In this document: one piece after another, positions 23,959-33,379 of the stretch
How the letters are laid out: each line of letters starts with the position of its first letter
How positions within the stretch are numbered: position 1 is the first letter of the stretch
Source of the DNA: a virus
Length of the DNA: 64,000 bases
IMG/VR virus record: IMGVR_UViG_3300008448_008693
Location: 1 to 64,000 of that record
Direction: 5' to 3' (one strand)
Notes under the pieces: model-generated
What the model saw: only the letters and a program-made list of their open reading frames with translations
Database searches by the model: none
Told to the model about the DNA's origin: nothing
Position numbers and translations under genes: made by a program

Positions 23959-24444
23959 CTATTTTTTTTGAAATAAAACGTTTAGGAATTCAGACCATGT
24001 TTCCACATCATTCTCATTTCTACCAATATTGGCAGCATAGCAAGTTAAAACAACATTATCTTTAGTATACCCTTTATTTCTATCTAACCTATCAAGGGAA
24101 GGTTGTTGAGGGTGTTTTTTACCAGTAGAAGGTGTTAAAGGTATTTTAAACCAATAACATAAACCATTCTGTTTTTCATATAATTCATTTATAAAATCAA
24201 CATCAATTTCACGTATGACATTTCTTTTATTAGAATCATTAAGTAAAGTATTTTGCCATAACCTTACTCTACGTTCTTTTTGTTTTTTACTTTCATTTTT
24301 CCTAAATTCAGGAACCATACGTTTGTTTTTTTTATATTCTCTTCCGATTTGTAAAGTACATTCTCTACATTTAGTTCCTCTTTGTGATTTGTAAAAATCA
24401 TTAATATTTTTTATAACACCACATTTACTACATTGTTTATCCAT
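23959..24444 (-). CDS. HNH endonuclease with zinc ribbon
   Basis: The start at 24444 (MDKQCSKCG) is preferred over an ATG 24 bases upstream because a TATTTAT motif lies between the two. The N terminus has a zinc ribbon (CSKCG and CRECT, about residues 5-32) and the C terminus a phage-type HNH core with PSLDRLDRNKGY, NVVLTCYAAN and a final Asn. It is 161 aa long and probably a mobile homing endonuclease. It sits in the accessory region between leader-bearing genes. It differs from the HNH gene at 19762, so the two were acquired separately. Confidence 0.85.
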   Translation of the reverse strand: MDKQCSKCGVIKNINDFYKSQRGTKCRECTLQIGREYKKNKRMVPEFRKNESKKQKERRVRLWQNTLLNDSNKRNVIREIDVDFINELYEKQNGLCYWFKIPLTPSTGKKHPQQPSLDRLDRNKGYTKDNVVLTCYAANIGRNENDVETWSEFLNVLFQKK

Positions 24445-24448
24445 AACA

Positions 24449-24455
24449 ATAAATA
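24449..24455 (-). promoter_or_regulatory. TATTTAT-type promoter candidate for the HNH gene
   Basis: Minus-strand TATTTAT ends 4 bases before the start codon at 24444, so the transcript could be almost leaderless. Confidence 0.35.
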
Positions 24456-24479
24456 TATGGATAAACATAAAAGAATAAA

Positions 24480-24504
24480 AAAAAGGAGAATTAATCTCCT
24501 TTTT
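24480..24504 (-). terminator. Intrinsic terminator downstream of the 24514 gene
   Basis: A 10-bp stem (AAAAAGGAGA / TCTCCTTTTT) with loop ATTAA lies just past the stop of the minus-strand gene, with T residues on either strand. Confidence 0.8.
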
Positions 24505-24513
24505 AAAAATTTG

Positions 24514-25053
24514 TTAAACTCTTTTCCATTTACCCCCCTTGGACTTATATCGTTTGGCGGCGGCCCCATTACAATAAGCACTTGGGCAAACTTTATATCG
24601 TGCCCTTGCCCAAGATAAACATTGTTGCCATAGTTTAGGGTTTGTAGGTTTGTTTTTTTTAGTTTTCTCAGTTATTTCATCCATTTCATTAACTGACATT
24701 GCTAAACCTAAATCAGGATTAGTCATACTAATCGCCAATGCCTCGTCTTCTTGAGTATTGTCGTCTTCATACATCTCCATTTCAGAGTTGTCTCTTTTTG
24801 TTTCATTCATTAAAAAATCAAACACTTGGTCCATATTGTTTTTGGCTTCAGCAATATGGTCTTGAGCCCAATCGTGACCATTCTCTAAAATAGAACTAAT
24901 TTCTTCTTCGTCCATGTCTAAAAGAATTTCACATTGTCTTTTAATTTGTTCTAAATTAGAAAAGAACATATATCTACTATTCTCTTGTTCTTTAATTACT
25001 CTTTTAATTAAAAAACTTAATTCATTTTCGTTTAATCTAACAACTTTTTTCAT
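24514..25053 (-). CDS. Leader-bearing cargo candidate with Cys/Lys C-terminal motif
   Basis: The first 22 residues (MKKVVRLNENELSFL then IKRVIKE) are closely similar to the leader of the protein at 4300 and end in Ile-Lys-Glu. The middle is acidic and helical (about 30-130). The C terminus has a compact basic motif, CLSWARARYKVCPSAYC followed by NGAAAKRYKSKGG, with three cysteines. A comparable Cys/basic tail occurs in the protein at 22506. The two proteins sharing this leader are otherwise unrelated, which is what a targeting sequence would produce. The gene lies 2 bases downstream of the repeat protein and ends before a terminator. Confidence 0.75.
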   Translation of the reverse strand: MKKVVRLNENELSFLIKRVIKEQENSRYMFFSNLEQIKRQCEILLDMDEEEISSILENGHDWAQDHIAEAKNNMDQVFDFLMNETKRDNSEMEMYEDDNTQEDEALAISMTNPDLGLAMSVNEMDEITEKTKKNKPTNPKLWQQCLSWARARYKVCPSAYCNGAAAKRYKSKGGKWKRV

Positions 25054-25055
25054 AA

Positions 25056-25205
25056 TTAATTATATAATCCATTTGGACCGCCTAAAGCGACCGTGTTTAA
25101 TTGTATTACATCTCTACCACTCCCATCACTATATATTGCATGAGGGACTGAAATAGAACTTGTTTCACCTGAACATACCAAACACATAAAATATTCGGTA
25201 TTGGC
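25056..25205 (-). repeat. Shared C-terminal module, copy 1
   Basis: Encodes SANTEYFMCLVCSGETSS and a tail ending LGGPNG. Copy 2 is at 26374-26525, in the adjacent gene. Confidence 0.85.
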
Positions 25206-26369
25206 GCTTATAGGGACTAACGCTTCATTTATTAATTTACCAAAATGATTAAATGGTGGGTAATTACTATCACCACCTAAAAATAAAAACCCATCGTTAG
25301 GTGTTAACGCGAAAGCTAAAAATACATCATCATAATTAGGGTTTAAATAAAAAGAATTGTCTAATGAAGTATTACTTAAAAACTTAATTAATTTATTTGC
25401 CGTAATAAAATCAACTAAGGACGTATAGTATTTTGTGAATGAACCACCTACAATAATTTTATCATCTGATTGGATTATTAAAGAACTTACTTGTGAGTCT
25501 AACCCAAATGAAAATGAATTTGAAAAAGACCCGTCACTATTTATTCTTACTAACTTACCAAATGATAAATCATTACCATTGTAATCGGTAAAATTACCGC
25601 CAAGAATTATTTTACCCGTTGATTGTAAACCCACTGTGGTTACTAATGCGTTTGTACCAGTACCAACATTAAAAGAAGAATCAAAGCCGCCACCTGTTAA
25701 AATTCTAACAACATTTGGTGATGAGTTCCCATCATATGTATCAAAAAGACCTACTGCGATTAATTTACCATCAGGTTGTTTTAAAACATCTAACACGTAA
25801 ACCGCAGGTCCACCATCCTCTATTCCATTACCTATCACAAATGTGGGGTCAATAGTACCATCAGAATATAACCTTATTATTCTATTATATGATTGACCAT
25901 CGTATTGAGTAAATTTACCCCCAACAACTATTTTTCCATCATCTTGGACTTCTATTTTATAGACCTCATCATTAAATCCTGTACCACCACTAAAAGTATT
26001 ATCAACCGTACCATCAGAATTAAATCTAATAATACGACCAACATTATAGGTTATACTATCTCTTGTTAATTGAGTAAAAAATCCACCGACTAATATTTTA
26101 CCATCAGTCTGAATATGAATAGTTCTTACGCTCTCATTAAAACCTGAACTACCAACTGTAATATCAAAAGTAGGGTCAAAAGTCCCATCCGAATTTAATC
26201 TTAAAAGATATGGGGACACATATAATGTTCCTTCATAATCATAATGCTCAAAATCACCAGAAACAAGTATTTTACTATCACTTTGAATTTTAATGTCATG
26301 TACGTCTTTATCAAAACCGTAATTAACCCCTTGGGGGAATGTATTATCTAATAATCCAGCAGTTGACAT
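25056..26369 (-). CDS. Delta-60 repeat (beta-propeller-like) virion protein
   Basis: A 437-aa protein built from about seven copies of a 45- to 60-residue repeat of the delta-60 type: DGKIxVGGxFTxYxG, then RIIRLNSDGTxDxTF. Such repeats form a propeller-like structure and occur in extracellular proteins and phage tails. The last 48 residues are a separate module with a CLVC pair, PHAIYSD and LGGPNG, which is shared with the neighbouring protein at 26374. In a block of tail genes it is probably an adsorption or tail-tip protein; the shared module could be an attachment tag. No signal peptide is seen. Confidence 0.85.
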   Translation of the reverse strand: MSTAGLLDNTFPQGVNYGFDKDVHDIKIQSDSKILVSGDFEHYDYEGTLYVSPYLLRLNSDGTFDPTFDITVGSSGFNESVRTIHIQTDGKILVGGFFTQLTRDSITYNVGRIIRFNSDGTVDNTFSGGTGFNDEVYKIEVQDDGKIVVGGKFTQYDGQSYNRIIRLYSDGTIDPTFVIGNGIEDGGPAVYVLDVLKQPDGKLIAVGLFDTYDGNSSPNVVRILTGGGFDSSFNVGTGTNALVTTVGLQSTGKIILGGNFTDYNGNDLSFGKLVRINSDGSFSNSFSFGLDSQVSSLIIQSDDKIIVGGSFTKYYTSLVDFITANKLIKFLSNTSLDNSFYLNPNYDDVFLAFALTPNDGFLFLGGDSNYPPFNHFGKLINEALVPISANTEYFMCLVCSGETSSISVPHAIYSDGSGRDVIQLNTVALGGPNGLYN

Positions 26370-26373
26370 AATA

Positions 26374-26525
26374 TTAACTATTTAAACCATCGGGTCCTCC
26401 TAAAACGACCGTATTCATTTGGGTAACCGCAATACCTTGAGCATCGGTATAAACCGCATGTGGGGGAGTTACAGTACTTGTTTCTCCGCTACATATAACA
26501 CATATTACCGTTTCAGTATTTGCGC
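26374..26525 (-). repeat. Shared C-terminal module, copy 2
   Basis: Encodes SANTETVICVICSGETST and a tail ending LGGPDG. It is homologous to 25056-25205, with clear divergence, so the duplication is not recent. Confidence 0.85.
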
Positions 26526-26961
26526 TTCTTGGGGTTCTATCTTGACAACCACAATCATCATAATAACCACTCACAATAAATGTCGCTTCAAACAAGGTAT
26601 CCAACACCCCTAAAATTTCAAAACATAAAGAACCTTCCCAAAACGGACCTTCAATAGTTGAGAATCTACCTATAGGGTTTTGTGAAAAATAAATCGCGTT
26701 TACTGGTCCTTCTAATTCAGGATTGGTACAAGCTCTCACTAAAAATGATTTATCATTTTCTTGGTAACAATTTAAACAGTCAGTATGACTAACGTTATAC
26801 AAACTCAATGGTGTAATAGGGTCTGAAGTCACCCCTAATACAGTACCACATAACGAAGTTTCACCAATAAAAAATGAAACAACTTCACCTACCGATAATG
26901 ATGTTGCACTAACTACGTAAGTATCACCTGAAGCACAATTTTCTATATTATAATTTGGCAT
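26374..26961 (-). CDS. Tail-associated protein sharing a C-terminal module with its neighbour
   Basis: A 195-aa Cys-containing protein, predicted beta-rich. The N-terminal part (1-145) has no recognised domain but repeats CASG and CGT type short motifs. The last 50 residues (SANTETVICVICSGE to LGGPDGLNS) match the C terminus of the downstream delta-60 protein, including the CxxC pair and PHAVYTD. Only 4 bases separate the two genes. The shared end suggests that both proteins bind the same virion partner or are matured in the same way. Confidence 0.75.
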   Translation of the reverse strand: MPNYNIENCASGDTYVVSATSLSVGEVVSFFIGETSLCGTVLGVTSDPITPLSLYNVSHTDCLNCYQENDKSFLVRACTNPELEGPVNAIYFSQNPIGRFSTIEGPFWEGSLCFEILGVLDTLFEATFIVSGYYDDCGCQDRTPRSANTETVICVICSGETSTVTPPHAVYTDAQGIAVTQMNTVVLGGPDGLNS

Positions 26962-26970
26962 TTTATTTTC

Positions 26971-28431
26971 TTATTTATAGTTTATTATTTGAAATTTTAT
27001 TTGTTGTTTATAAGTATTAACTTCACCACTACTAATCACTTTTATATCAATATAATATTCGTTAGGTATTTTATCTCTTGTGTCAAAAATGAAATAATAT
27101 TCATTTGGCGCTCTATTAATTGAGGTCCAACCCTGAACTTGAACTTCGGTTTGACCTTCCCTAACATAAACCCTATAACTAGCATCAATATGTTGTAATA
27201 ATTTTTTAGTTGAGTACGCCTGTTTAATAATTACACCAACTTTTCTAACATCAGTGTTAAATATTTTTTCATCTTGTTTAATACCATAAAAATCAAACCC
27301 ATATAATTTAGGGTCAACTGAGGAGGTACCAATTTGGATTGAACTTTTTAATGGTAATAGTGTAAATTCATTAAAGATAGTCGGTAAAGTAAAACCATTA
27401 AGTTTTAAATTGTACCACTTATCGGTAAATGTACATGGTGTTTTATAACCTATAAGTGGAGGTATTATAACCTCATAAACACCTTTGGTTTTTTGACAAG
27501 TTGTTAATCCCGTTAACCCATCAATTGGGTTACCAGAAGAGTCATGAATATCAACATTTGGAGTAAAATCCAAGTTAATTGGATTTCCATTATCAAATAA
27601 ATAAAGATAAAGTTTATTTGTTTTACCAAGAGAAAATAAATTCCTATCATCTTCAATTAAATCATTATAAGAAGTTTCTAAATATGGCTCATAAAATGTT
27701 TGAGTATGGCGAGTAAAAAATTGAACCTCATAATTTTCTGTTAAACCCGTTAAATTTTCAACTTGAGGTTTAAAGGCGACCCCCCATCCTGAAATATTAT
27801 TTAATGAACCATTTAATATTGAGTTTATCTCATCAGTCATATCAAAACTGATGTTCTCATTACCAAATTCAAAATGTTGTATATCAACAATAGTTAAACC
27901 TGAATAATTCACATTACCATTATTTTTGTTATTGTAAATACCTGGTTCAGTCCAAACCCCAATAGTTGTTGTTTGATACCAATTGGATGGTCTGTCTGAA
28001 AAATTTTTATCATTTTTAATTTCGTAAATTAGGTCCGCATAATCGTAACCCACACCTTCATCCCATAATTGTGGTAAATTAGGGTCATCATTTATAAATG
28101 GGATTCTAAACAAAATCAAATCAAAAGATGTTGCTCTCATTCTACTTTGAGATGTTGTTGTATTTAATAGGTCGTTGAATGTTGAGGTATTAACCATTCT
28201 TAAAGTATGTTTGATATCGTCAGTACAAGTTGTTGATATCGTACCATCAGCAATTTTTTCTTTTAAAAGAGTCAAATCCAAATCAAATATAAAACGACTA
28301 TAATTGTTAGGATACTGAGTTGAGATTACTGAACCATAAAAAAGTTCTGTTACAGGGTTTCTACCTGTATTAACAAAACTGTTGTAAATTATAGTATTGT
28401 TTCTACTGAAGAATGAATTGTTGATTGACAT
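26971..28431 (-). CDS. Tail or baseplate-associated protein candidate, 486 aa
   Basis: A large, probably beta-rich protein with low Lys and high Asn, Thr, Tyr and Phe, typical of phage tail parts. The C-terminal third (about 390-486) contains a run of strands ending QQIKFQIINYK. No named family was recognised. It sits between the baseplate hub and the proteins with shared C-terminal modules and has its own clear TATTTAT motif. Baseplate wedge, neck appendage or short fibre are all possible. Confidence 0.7.
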   Translation of the reverse strand: MSINNSFFSRNNTIIYNSFVNTGRNPVTELFYGSVISTQYPNNYSRFIFDLDLTLLKEKIADGTISTTCTDDIKHTLRMVNTSTFNDLLNTTTSQSRMRATSFDLILFRIPFINDDPNLPQLWDEGVGYDYADLIYEIKNDKNFSDRPSNWYQTTTIGVWTEPGIYNNKNNGNVNYSGLTIVDIQHFEFGNENISFDMTDEINSILNGSLNNISGWGVAFKPQVENLTGLTENYEVQFFTRHTQTFYEPYLETSYNDLIEDDRNLFSLGKTNKLYLYLFDNGNPINLDFTPNVDIHDSSGNPIDGLTGLTTCQKTKGVYEVIIPPLIGYKTPCTFTDKWYNLKLNGFTLPTIFNEFTLLPLKSSIQIGTSSVDPKLYGFDFYGIKQDEKIFNTDVRKVGVIIKQAYSTKKLLQHIDASYRVYVREGQTEVQVQGWTSINRAPNEYYFIFDTRDKIPNEYYIDIKVISSGEVNTYKQQIKFQIINYK

Positions 28432-28437
28432 TTATAC

Positions 28438-28453
28438 GTTTTATATATAAATA
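28438..28453 (-). promoter_or_regulatory. TATTTAT-type promoter candidate
   Basis: On the minus strand TATTTATATATAAAAC starts at 28453 and ends 6 bases before the start codon at 28431. It matches the plus-strand box at 5850 over at least 14 bases. Confidence 0.5.
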
Positions 28454-30088
28454 TCAATTAATTCTAATATTTTGATTTAAGATAGTATTTTGTGAATCCG
28501 CCAATATTGCAAGTATCTCCGCAGTTGTTTGGCCATTACCTGATGAAACAGGAACTGGTGGCATTGTTGCAATAGGATGTACGTGACCTGTGACAAAATC
28601 AAAAATTTTCATTAATAATTTCATTAACTCATCACCCCTTACTGTTGGGTACGTTTTTTGGAAGATACTATTCTCAGTACCACTAGAACCCGTACCCCCA
28701 ATAAAATTGTCTTGAGGTATACCATAAAGAGTATTTTGTAAGTCAATAGTACCTTTAGGTCCTGTTGAATCGTGAGATAGTAAGTATAATTTTTGACCCC
28801 CTAAGACCCCATAAGTAACATCCCTATTCAAAGTCTCAAATGGTGTCACCTTACCAATTTTTAATTCCTGTTGTACACCAATAACAGGTTGACCTTGTTT
28901 GTTATCCCAAACTAAGAAAAAACCTTTTTTTGTGTCATCAGTTATTGGCTTTATTTTTTGTATAAAATTAGTGTAATTCTTTATTTCATTTATATCTTGA
29001 TTAGTACTTATGACAGTAAATCTTTGACCCCATCCCGTTTCGTAAGTTAGTTTAGAAGGTGTTACTATAAATGGGAAAGATTCTTTAGGGTCAACATTTG
29101 TTTGAGAGTTTGTGGTATATCCTGAAATGTTTAAATTACCAATAACAACTCCTTGTATCACGTTATTTATTATTGTCGTTATTTCATCAATCCCTTTAGC
29201 GTTAAATTCAAATTTTTCTATAGGACCAACATAATTAGTTCCAATAGATATTTTAGTAATAGTATCGTATTTAAAATTTTGGGTGTTAACTTCTTTACTT
29301 GGTAGTACGTTATAGATACTAACAGAACCATTAAATGCGTTTTGAGTATTCTCTAAATTAGATATGTCCCATACAACCATTTTTTTCACAACTTTCGGAA
29401 CCTCAATAAATGATGCAACTTTTTCTTCTGGTTGAGCCACTTTTTCTTGACCAAATGTTGACAATTGTAAAAACGCTCTTTTAGTGTTGGCAACAGGTAA
29501 TTCAGTTTTACTTAATTTTTTTGTTTTACCCGCTCTAATTAAAACATCATTTTCTTTAACAATAATATCCGCAGTCCCACGACCTAATAAAGAGTTATCA
29601 CCTGGCTCAGGAAATACGCCTTTACTAAAATCTTGTTTATATGTACCATCTTGATTTTTAATGGATATACTGTCTTGTATTCTATCACCAGTACCCAAAA
29701 ACTTTTTAGCGCCCTGAAAATTCTCAAACGGTGATGTCATTGGTGACGAAAATGGTCCTTGAATATAGAATTGGTTGGTATAAGGGAACTCCTTATTATA
29801 GTACATTATGTGTACGTATTCATTTTTTTTAGGGGTTTGACTAATAAAAAATGGTAATAATGGTAAAAATAAAACTGGGTCTTTTGATGTCCATTTATCT
29901 TTTTCTTCATCCCAATCAGCAATAGAGTCAATAATATCTCTATATGCCTTTGTTTCAGGAACAACTCGTAACCTACCTAACATCATTGGGTCTTGGTCAT
30001 CGTAAACAATACCAGGAAAAATAATTTGACTTAAATTAAGTTTTCTCAAATAATTTGAGACTATTTTTTCTATTTGACTAGTATCCAT
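28454..30088 (-). CDS. Baseplate hub protein, gp5-like OB-fold
   Basis: Residues about 20-130 look like the OB-fold of T4 gp5 and VgrG-type spike proteins: [19 protein letters not shown] (19 residues from about 25), then a QFYIQGPF segment near 105. This part would sit in the centre of the baseplate. No lysozyme domain follows, unlike T4 gp5. The middle is unassigned, and the C terminus ends in a helical segment with [13 protein letters not shown]. The gene lies between other minus-strand virion genes. The assignment to a hub protein is moderately secure; similarity to gp5 beyond the OB-fold is not visible. Confidence 0.72.
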   Translation of the reverse strand: MDTSQIEKIVSNYLRKLNLSQIIFPGIVYDDQDPMMLGRLRVVPETKAYRDIIDSIADWDEEKDKWTSKDPVLFLPLLPFFISQTPKKNEYVHIMYYNKEFPYTNQFYIQGPFSSPMTSPFENFQGAKKFLGTGDRIQDSISIKNQDGTYKQDFSKGVFPEPGDNSLLGRGTADIIVKENDVLIRAGKTKKLSKTELPVANTKRAFLQLSTFGQEKVAQPEEKVASFIEVPKVVKKMVVWDISNLENTQNAFNGSVSIYNVLPSKEVNTQNFKYDTITKISIGTNYVGPIEKFEFNAKGIDEITTIINNVIQGVVIGNLNISGYTTNSQTNVDPKESFPFIVTPSKLTYETGWGQRFTVISTNQDINEIKNYTNFIQKIKPITDDTKKGFFLVWDNKQGQPVIGVQQELKIGKVTPFETLNRDVTYGVLGGQKLYLLSHDSTGPKGTIDLQNTLYGIPQDNFIGGTGSSGTENSIFQKTYPTVRGDELMKLLMKIFDFVTGHVHPIATMPPVPVSSGNGQTTAEILAILADSQNTILNQNIRIN

Positions 30089-30094
30089 TTTTTA

Positions 30095-30307
30095 TTAAGT
30101 ATTGGTTCTTTTTTGATATTCCTTTAATACAACATTATAGGTTTCTTCTAACTTATCTAAATGATATGTTAATTTTATTAACGTATCTTTAGTATGTGTA
30201 AAATCTTTGTTTAGTAAATCCATAGCAAAAATTAAATCCTTATTTGAATGATTATTAAGGTCTTTAATGATTTCTAATAATTTTTCAGTATCTTTAGTTG
30301 TTACCAT
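30095..30307 (-). CDS. Small helical protein, 70 aa
   Basis: A charged, probably all-helical protein (about residues 8-60) with a coiled-coil-like pattern of Leu residues. It is tightly placed, with 6 bases to the downstream hub gene and 2 bases to the upstream large protein. It may be a small baseplate or chaperone component. No family recognised. Confidence 0.65.
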   Translation of the reverse strand: MVTTKDTEKLLEIIKDLNNHSNKDLIFAMDLLNKDFTHTKDTLIKLTYHLDKLEETYNVVLKEYQKRTNT

Positions 30308-30309
30308 AA

Positions 30310-32226
30310 TTATATTTTTTTTCCAAATGCACTTGCTGGTACAGTAAATCCTGCGGGTGTTATAGTTAACGGACCTAAAGCAACTTGTACCTTACCATTT
30401 TCATTTTCTTCATTTGATGATGCTTTTAATTGTGAGAACATTGATAATACAGTTAAATTAGGACTACCATCTGGCATATCGCCTGTCGGTATTCCAATCT
30501 TTTGTAATTCACTAATTGTCCCAATAAATGCTCTTGTTTCCGAATAACCATCCAAAAGCCTTGCCGTGTATAAAATTGGGAATGGTATTAATTGAACTCC
30601 CGTAGTCCACGTTTGAATAATACTTAGAAGTTCATCAACCACACTTTTACATTTCCTCCAATCAGAAATAAGTTTTACTAAATCAGCAACGGTTAAAAGT
30701 ATTTTAACTAATCTTAGAATCATTTTAGTTCTTTTATCTAGTTTTTCTTTTGTAATGTCTTTAATTACACTTAAAATTAAATTTTTAATATCTCTTTTAA
30801 TAATATTAAAAAGCTCCTCAACAAATACCGCCCCTATTTTGGTGATTAAATTAATAGAGAAATTCTTAAAAAATTTACAAAATTTCTCAAAACTGTCTAT
30901 AGTATCGTCAATTGTTTTACCAATAGCTTTAATCATAGTATATATTGGTAGTAAAATTTTTGGGGATAACAATGCTCCCACTAAACCAGCTAATAGTTGT
31001 TTTATGAAATCTTTATCAATTATATCATACCCTGGTTTATTATCACTTGTTGGTGAAACTACCATATCACTCAAACTATCGGCAGTGTTAATAAAATCCT
31101 CATCTTGGACATAGGTTAACTTATCTAATTCATCTAATAACCCTTCAGTGTTAACTGGTACCTTAACATTATCACAATCCTCAAACTCAATCACTCCATT
31201 TTTTACATTAGAAATTTTTTGAGCGATTTCCCTTAACTCTATATCATCCAACTCAAAAAAAGAATTATCAATACCGTCAGATTGTGAAATCTTAGCATTA
31301 CCACTAACATCAATTTCAGTCCTATTATCAAAACATAAACCTAACATTCGTTGGACTTTTAAACTAAGCCAAGATTTGTCTCCTATTTGAGAGTCACTAT
31401 CTTTTTTCTTTATTGAAATTGCACCTGTTAAAAAATCTATTAACCAAGCATAAACATTGTGACCGTCAAATAGTTTGATTGTGTTTAAATAATCCTGAAC
31501 AAACTGACCAACTAAATTTTGATTAACATCAACTGCGTTAATATTCGCAATTCTAGCTTTTGGGGTTACTTTAAACCATCCACCACCAATCCCTGTTATA
31601 GGGTTAATTTCTAAAAATTCAATGTCAAACAAATTTTGTTTTGAATCTCCTTTATAAAATTGAGAATGAACAACCGAATACGGGTTTGTGTTTTGAGTCA
31701 CGTTATACAGTTCTTTATTCATCGCAAATGGTTTGTTTTGAATAACAACACTATTTTTTTCGTAAATTAATTTACCAACTTTACTATTAGGGTCAATTTT
31801 TAAAATGCCCCCTAAATCTATTGAGGCAACACTGATTAATATTGGACTTTCCGCAACGTAAGTTTGTTGTTGGTCACAACCCACCGCAGTTAAAATTTCT
31901 TCAAATAAAATTTCTAAAATTTTAGGTTCAATAGTTTTAACTGTTTGTATTAATTTTTTTTTAACGTATTGTAATGAATTAGACCCCGTTACTTCATTTA
32001 TATCTAATAAATGGTCAAATTGAGATTTGACTTTTCTCTGAAAAGATTTAGTCTTGGCGGAAAATGAGTCTAAAGGACCTGTAATAGAGTCCTTTCTTTT
32101 TTCAAAAGAAGACCCATATTTTTTAGATGCATCATCATACCTTTTTTTTAGGTTTTTGTACGCTTTAGTGGACTCAACCTCAGTTTGTAATTTTTCGTAA
32201 TCAGCACTAATGTCAATAGACGCCAT
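30310..32226 (-). CDS. Large baseplate or tail protein candidate, 638 aa
   Basis: An N-terminal helical region (1-110), a mixed middle (110-380) with many strands, and a long helical region (about 415-575) with hydrophobic stretches (LLAGLVGALLSPKILLP and others) before a short C-terminal tail ending VPASAFGKKI. The hydrophobic helices could insert in a membrane or pack in a tail structure. No known family. It lies between the gp5-like hub gene and a small gene, so a baseplate or tape-measure-related role is possible. At 638 aa it is short for a tape measure protein of a long myovirus tail. Confidence 0.7.
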   Translation of the reverse strand: MASIDISADYEKLQTEVESTKAYKNLKKRYDDASKKYGSSFEKRKDSITGPLDSFSAKTKSFQRKVKSQFDHLLDINEVTGSNSLQYVKKKLIQTVKTIEPKILEILFEEILTAVGCDQQQTYVAESPILISVASIDLGGILKIDPNSKVGKLIYEKNSVVIQNKPFAMNKELYNVTQNTNPYSVVHSQFYKGDSKQNLFDIEFLEINPITGIGGGWFKVTPKARIANINAVDVNQNLVGQFVQDYLNTIKLFDGHNVYAWLIDFLTGAISIKKKDSDSQIGDKSWLSLKVQRMLGLCFDNRTEIDVSGNAKISQSDGIDNSFFELDDIELREIAQKISNVKNGVIEFEDCDNVKVPVNTEGLLDELDKLTYVQDEDFINTADSLSDMVVSPTSDNKPGYDIIDKDFIKQLLAGLVGALLSPKILLPIYTMIKAIGKTIDDTIDSFEKFCKFFKNFSINLITKIGAVFVEELFNIIKRDIKNLILSVIKDITKEKLDKRTKMILRLVKILLTVADLVKLISDWRKCKSVVDELLSIIQTWTTGVQLIPFPILYTARLLDGYSETRAFIGTISELQKIGIPTGDMPDGSPNLTVLSMFSQLKASSNEENENGKVQVALGPLTITPAGFTVPASAFGKKI

Positions 32227-32234
32227 AATTTAAA

Positions 32235-32606
32235 TTATTTCATTTTATATGACCCTCCACCAGTATTAACATCCTTGTCAATTAAACTTTTAATCATCTC
32301 ATCATCCATATCAATATCTGACAATGAAAAACTTTCACTAGTGTTATTTGATTTCTCCCAAATACTTGCTTGTAACTTAGATAAGGATAATTTTTTTTCC
32401 ACACAGTCATTGATAATTTTTTGTTGTTTTTCAATAACAGGACCTATTAAAGTCATATCTTCAGGGTCCTTCATCATTGTTAACATTTTATTTTGAATTC
32501 TGATGGCAGTATTTCTCTGTTCTACAAGTTCATTGTAAATTTCTTGCATCAATGACAAAATTGATTCTTTGGTTAAATTAATTTCTTTTTTTGGTGGTCT
32601 TCCCAT
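32235..32606 (-). CDS. Small helical protein, 123 aa
   Basis: A mainly helical protein with a basic N terminus (GRPPKKEINLTKE) that resembles an AT-hook-like GRP motif, and an acidic C-terminal half. No family recognised. It ends 8 bases before the large tail protein gene and probably belongs to its operon. Its start codon is only 5 bases after a TATTTAT motif, so the mRNA may be nearly leaderless or the motif is incidental. Confidence 0.65.
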   Translation of the reverse strand: MGRPPKKEINLTKESILSLMQEIYNELVEQRNTAIRIQNKMLTMMKDPEDMTLIGPVIEKQQKIINDCVEKKLSLSKLQASIWEKSNNTSESFSLSDIDMDDEMIKSLIDKDVNTGGGSYKMK

Positions 32607-32611
32607 AGTAT

Positions 32612-32618
32612 ATAAATA
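32612..32618 (-). promoter_or_regulatory. TATTTAT-type promoter candidate
   Basis: Minus-strand AGATAAATATTTATATACTATG places the motif 5 bases before the start codon at 32606. Confidence 0.3.
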
Positions 32619-32632
32619 TTTATCTAAAAATT

Positions 32633-33379
32633 TTATTTAACCATATTTTGGATTAGGTTTAAATAAATAACCTTGAATTTTTTCATTGAACTTCTTATTT
32701 CTTTTGTTGATAAATTTGTCATTTCTCTAAGAGATAATAAAACAATGTTTTTATTAAATTTATTATTATCATTCCCAATAAAAATACTTTCATAATTATC
32801 AAACAAATCATATAGGGCCATTCCTAATTTATGCTCGTTCTCCGACAATTTTTCATTTTTAATGAATAAATCCAATTCAATTAAAAATTTATTAATAACA
32901 CTGCTATAATCTATAGTATCCTTATCAAGGGAATAAGAAAACTGTTCACTATTTTCTAAGTCACTTGAAATGTCTTCATATGAAATTTTTCTATTTGTTT
33001 CCTTTTGGTCCTTTATGATTTGACCCATTAAATAGTTTTTACATATGGTACCAAAATAAGAATAGGCCTTTTTTTCTTTAGAAGGTTTAAATTTCTCAAT
33101 TTTAGTCATTAAAAATGAATGGGTATCTATATGTATTTCATAGAAATCCATATCTTTTCTGTATAACTTATACCGTCTAATAATTGACGATATCATTTTA
33201 TCTAAAGGTTTTCTCAAAAAATCATTATAAATTTTGTTTTTTTCTTCGTAAGTTTTGGCGGTTAAAAAATCTATAACCGCCATTTCTTCCTGTACATCAA
33301 AATAATTTGATTGTTTTGGTTTTCTACCTTTCTTTTTTACCTCATTTGATTGTTCTGACAGTTCATTTTTTTCGCTCAT
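32633..33379 (-). CDS. Late sigma factor (gp55-like)
   Basis: A 248-aa sigma70-family protein with region-2-like features: a helix with SSIIRRYKLYRKDMDF (about 72-87), FKPSKEKKAYSYFGTICKN (about 114-132), and then MGQIIKDQKETNRKIS. The FKPSK...AYSYF segment aligns with the core of T4 gp55, which with gp33 and the sliding clamp directs host RNA polymerase to late promoters. There is no typical sigma region 4, as in gp55. The Lys-rich N terminus (KKKGRKPKQ) may contact DNA. It provides a reader for the TATTTAT/TATAAATA motifs in this genome. Confidence 0.75.
   Translation of the reverse strand: MSEKNELSEQSNEVKKKGRKPKQSNYFDVQEEMAVIDFLTAKTYEEKNKIYNDFLRKPLDKMISSIIRRYKLYRKDMDFYEIHIDTHSFLMTKIEKFKPSKEKKAYSYFGTICKNYLMGQIIKDQKETNRKISYEDISSDLENSEQFSYSLDKDTIDYSSVINKFLIELDLFIKNEKLSENEHKLGMALYDLFDNYESIFIGNDNNKFNKNIVLLSLREMTNLSTKEIRSSMKKFKVIYLNLIQNMVK

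Noticed and set aside
24445-24468. Earlier start for the zinc-ribbon HNH gene
   Set aside because: Its eight extra residues (MFIHIFIV) would span the promoter-like motif and precede the conserved zinc ribbon.
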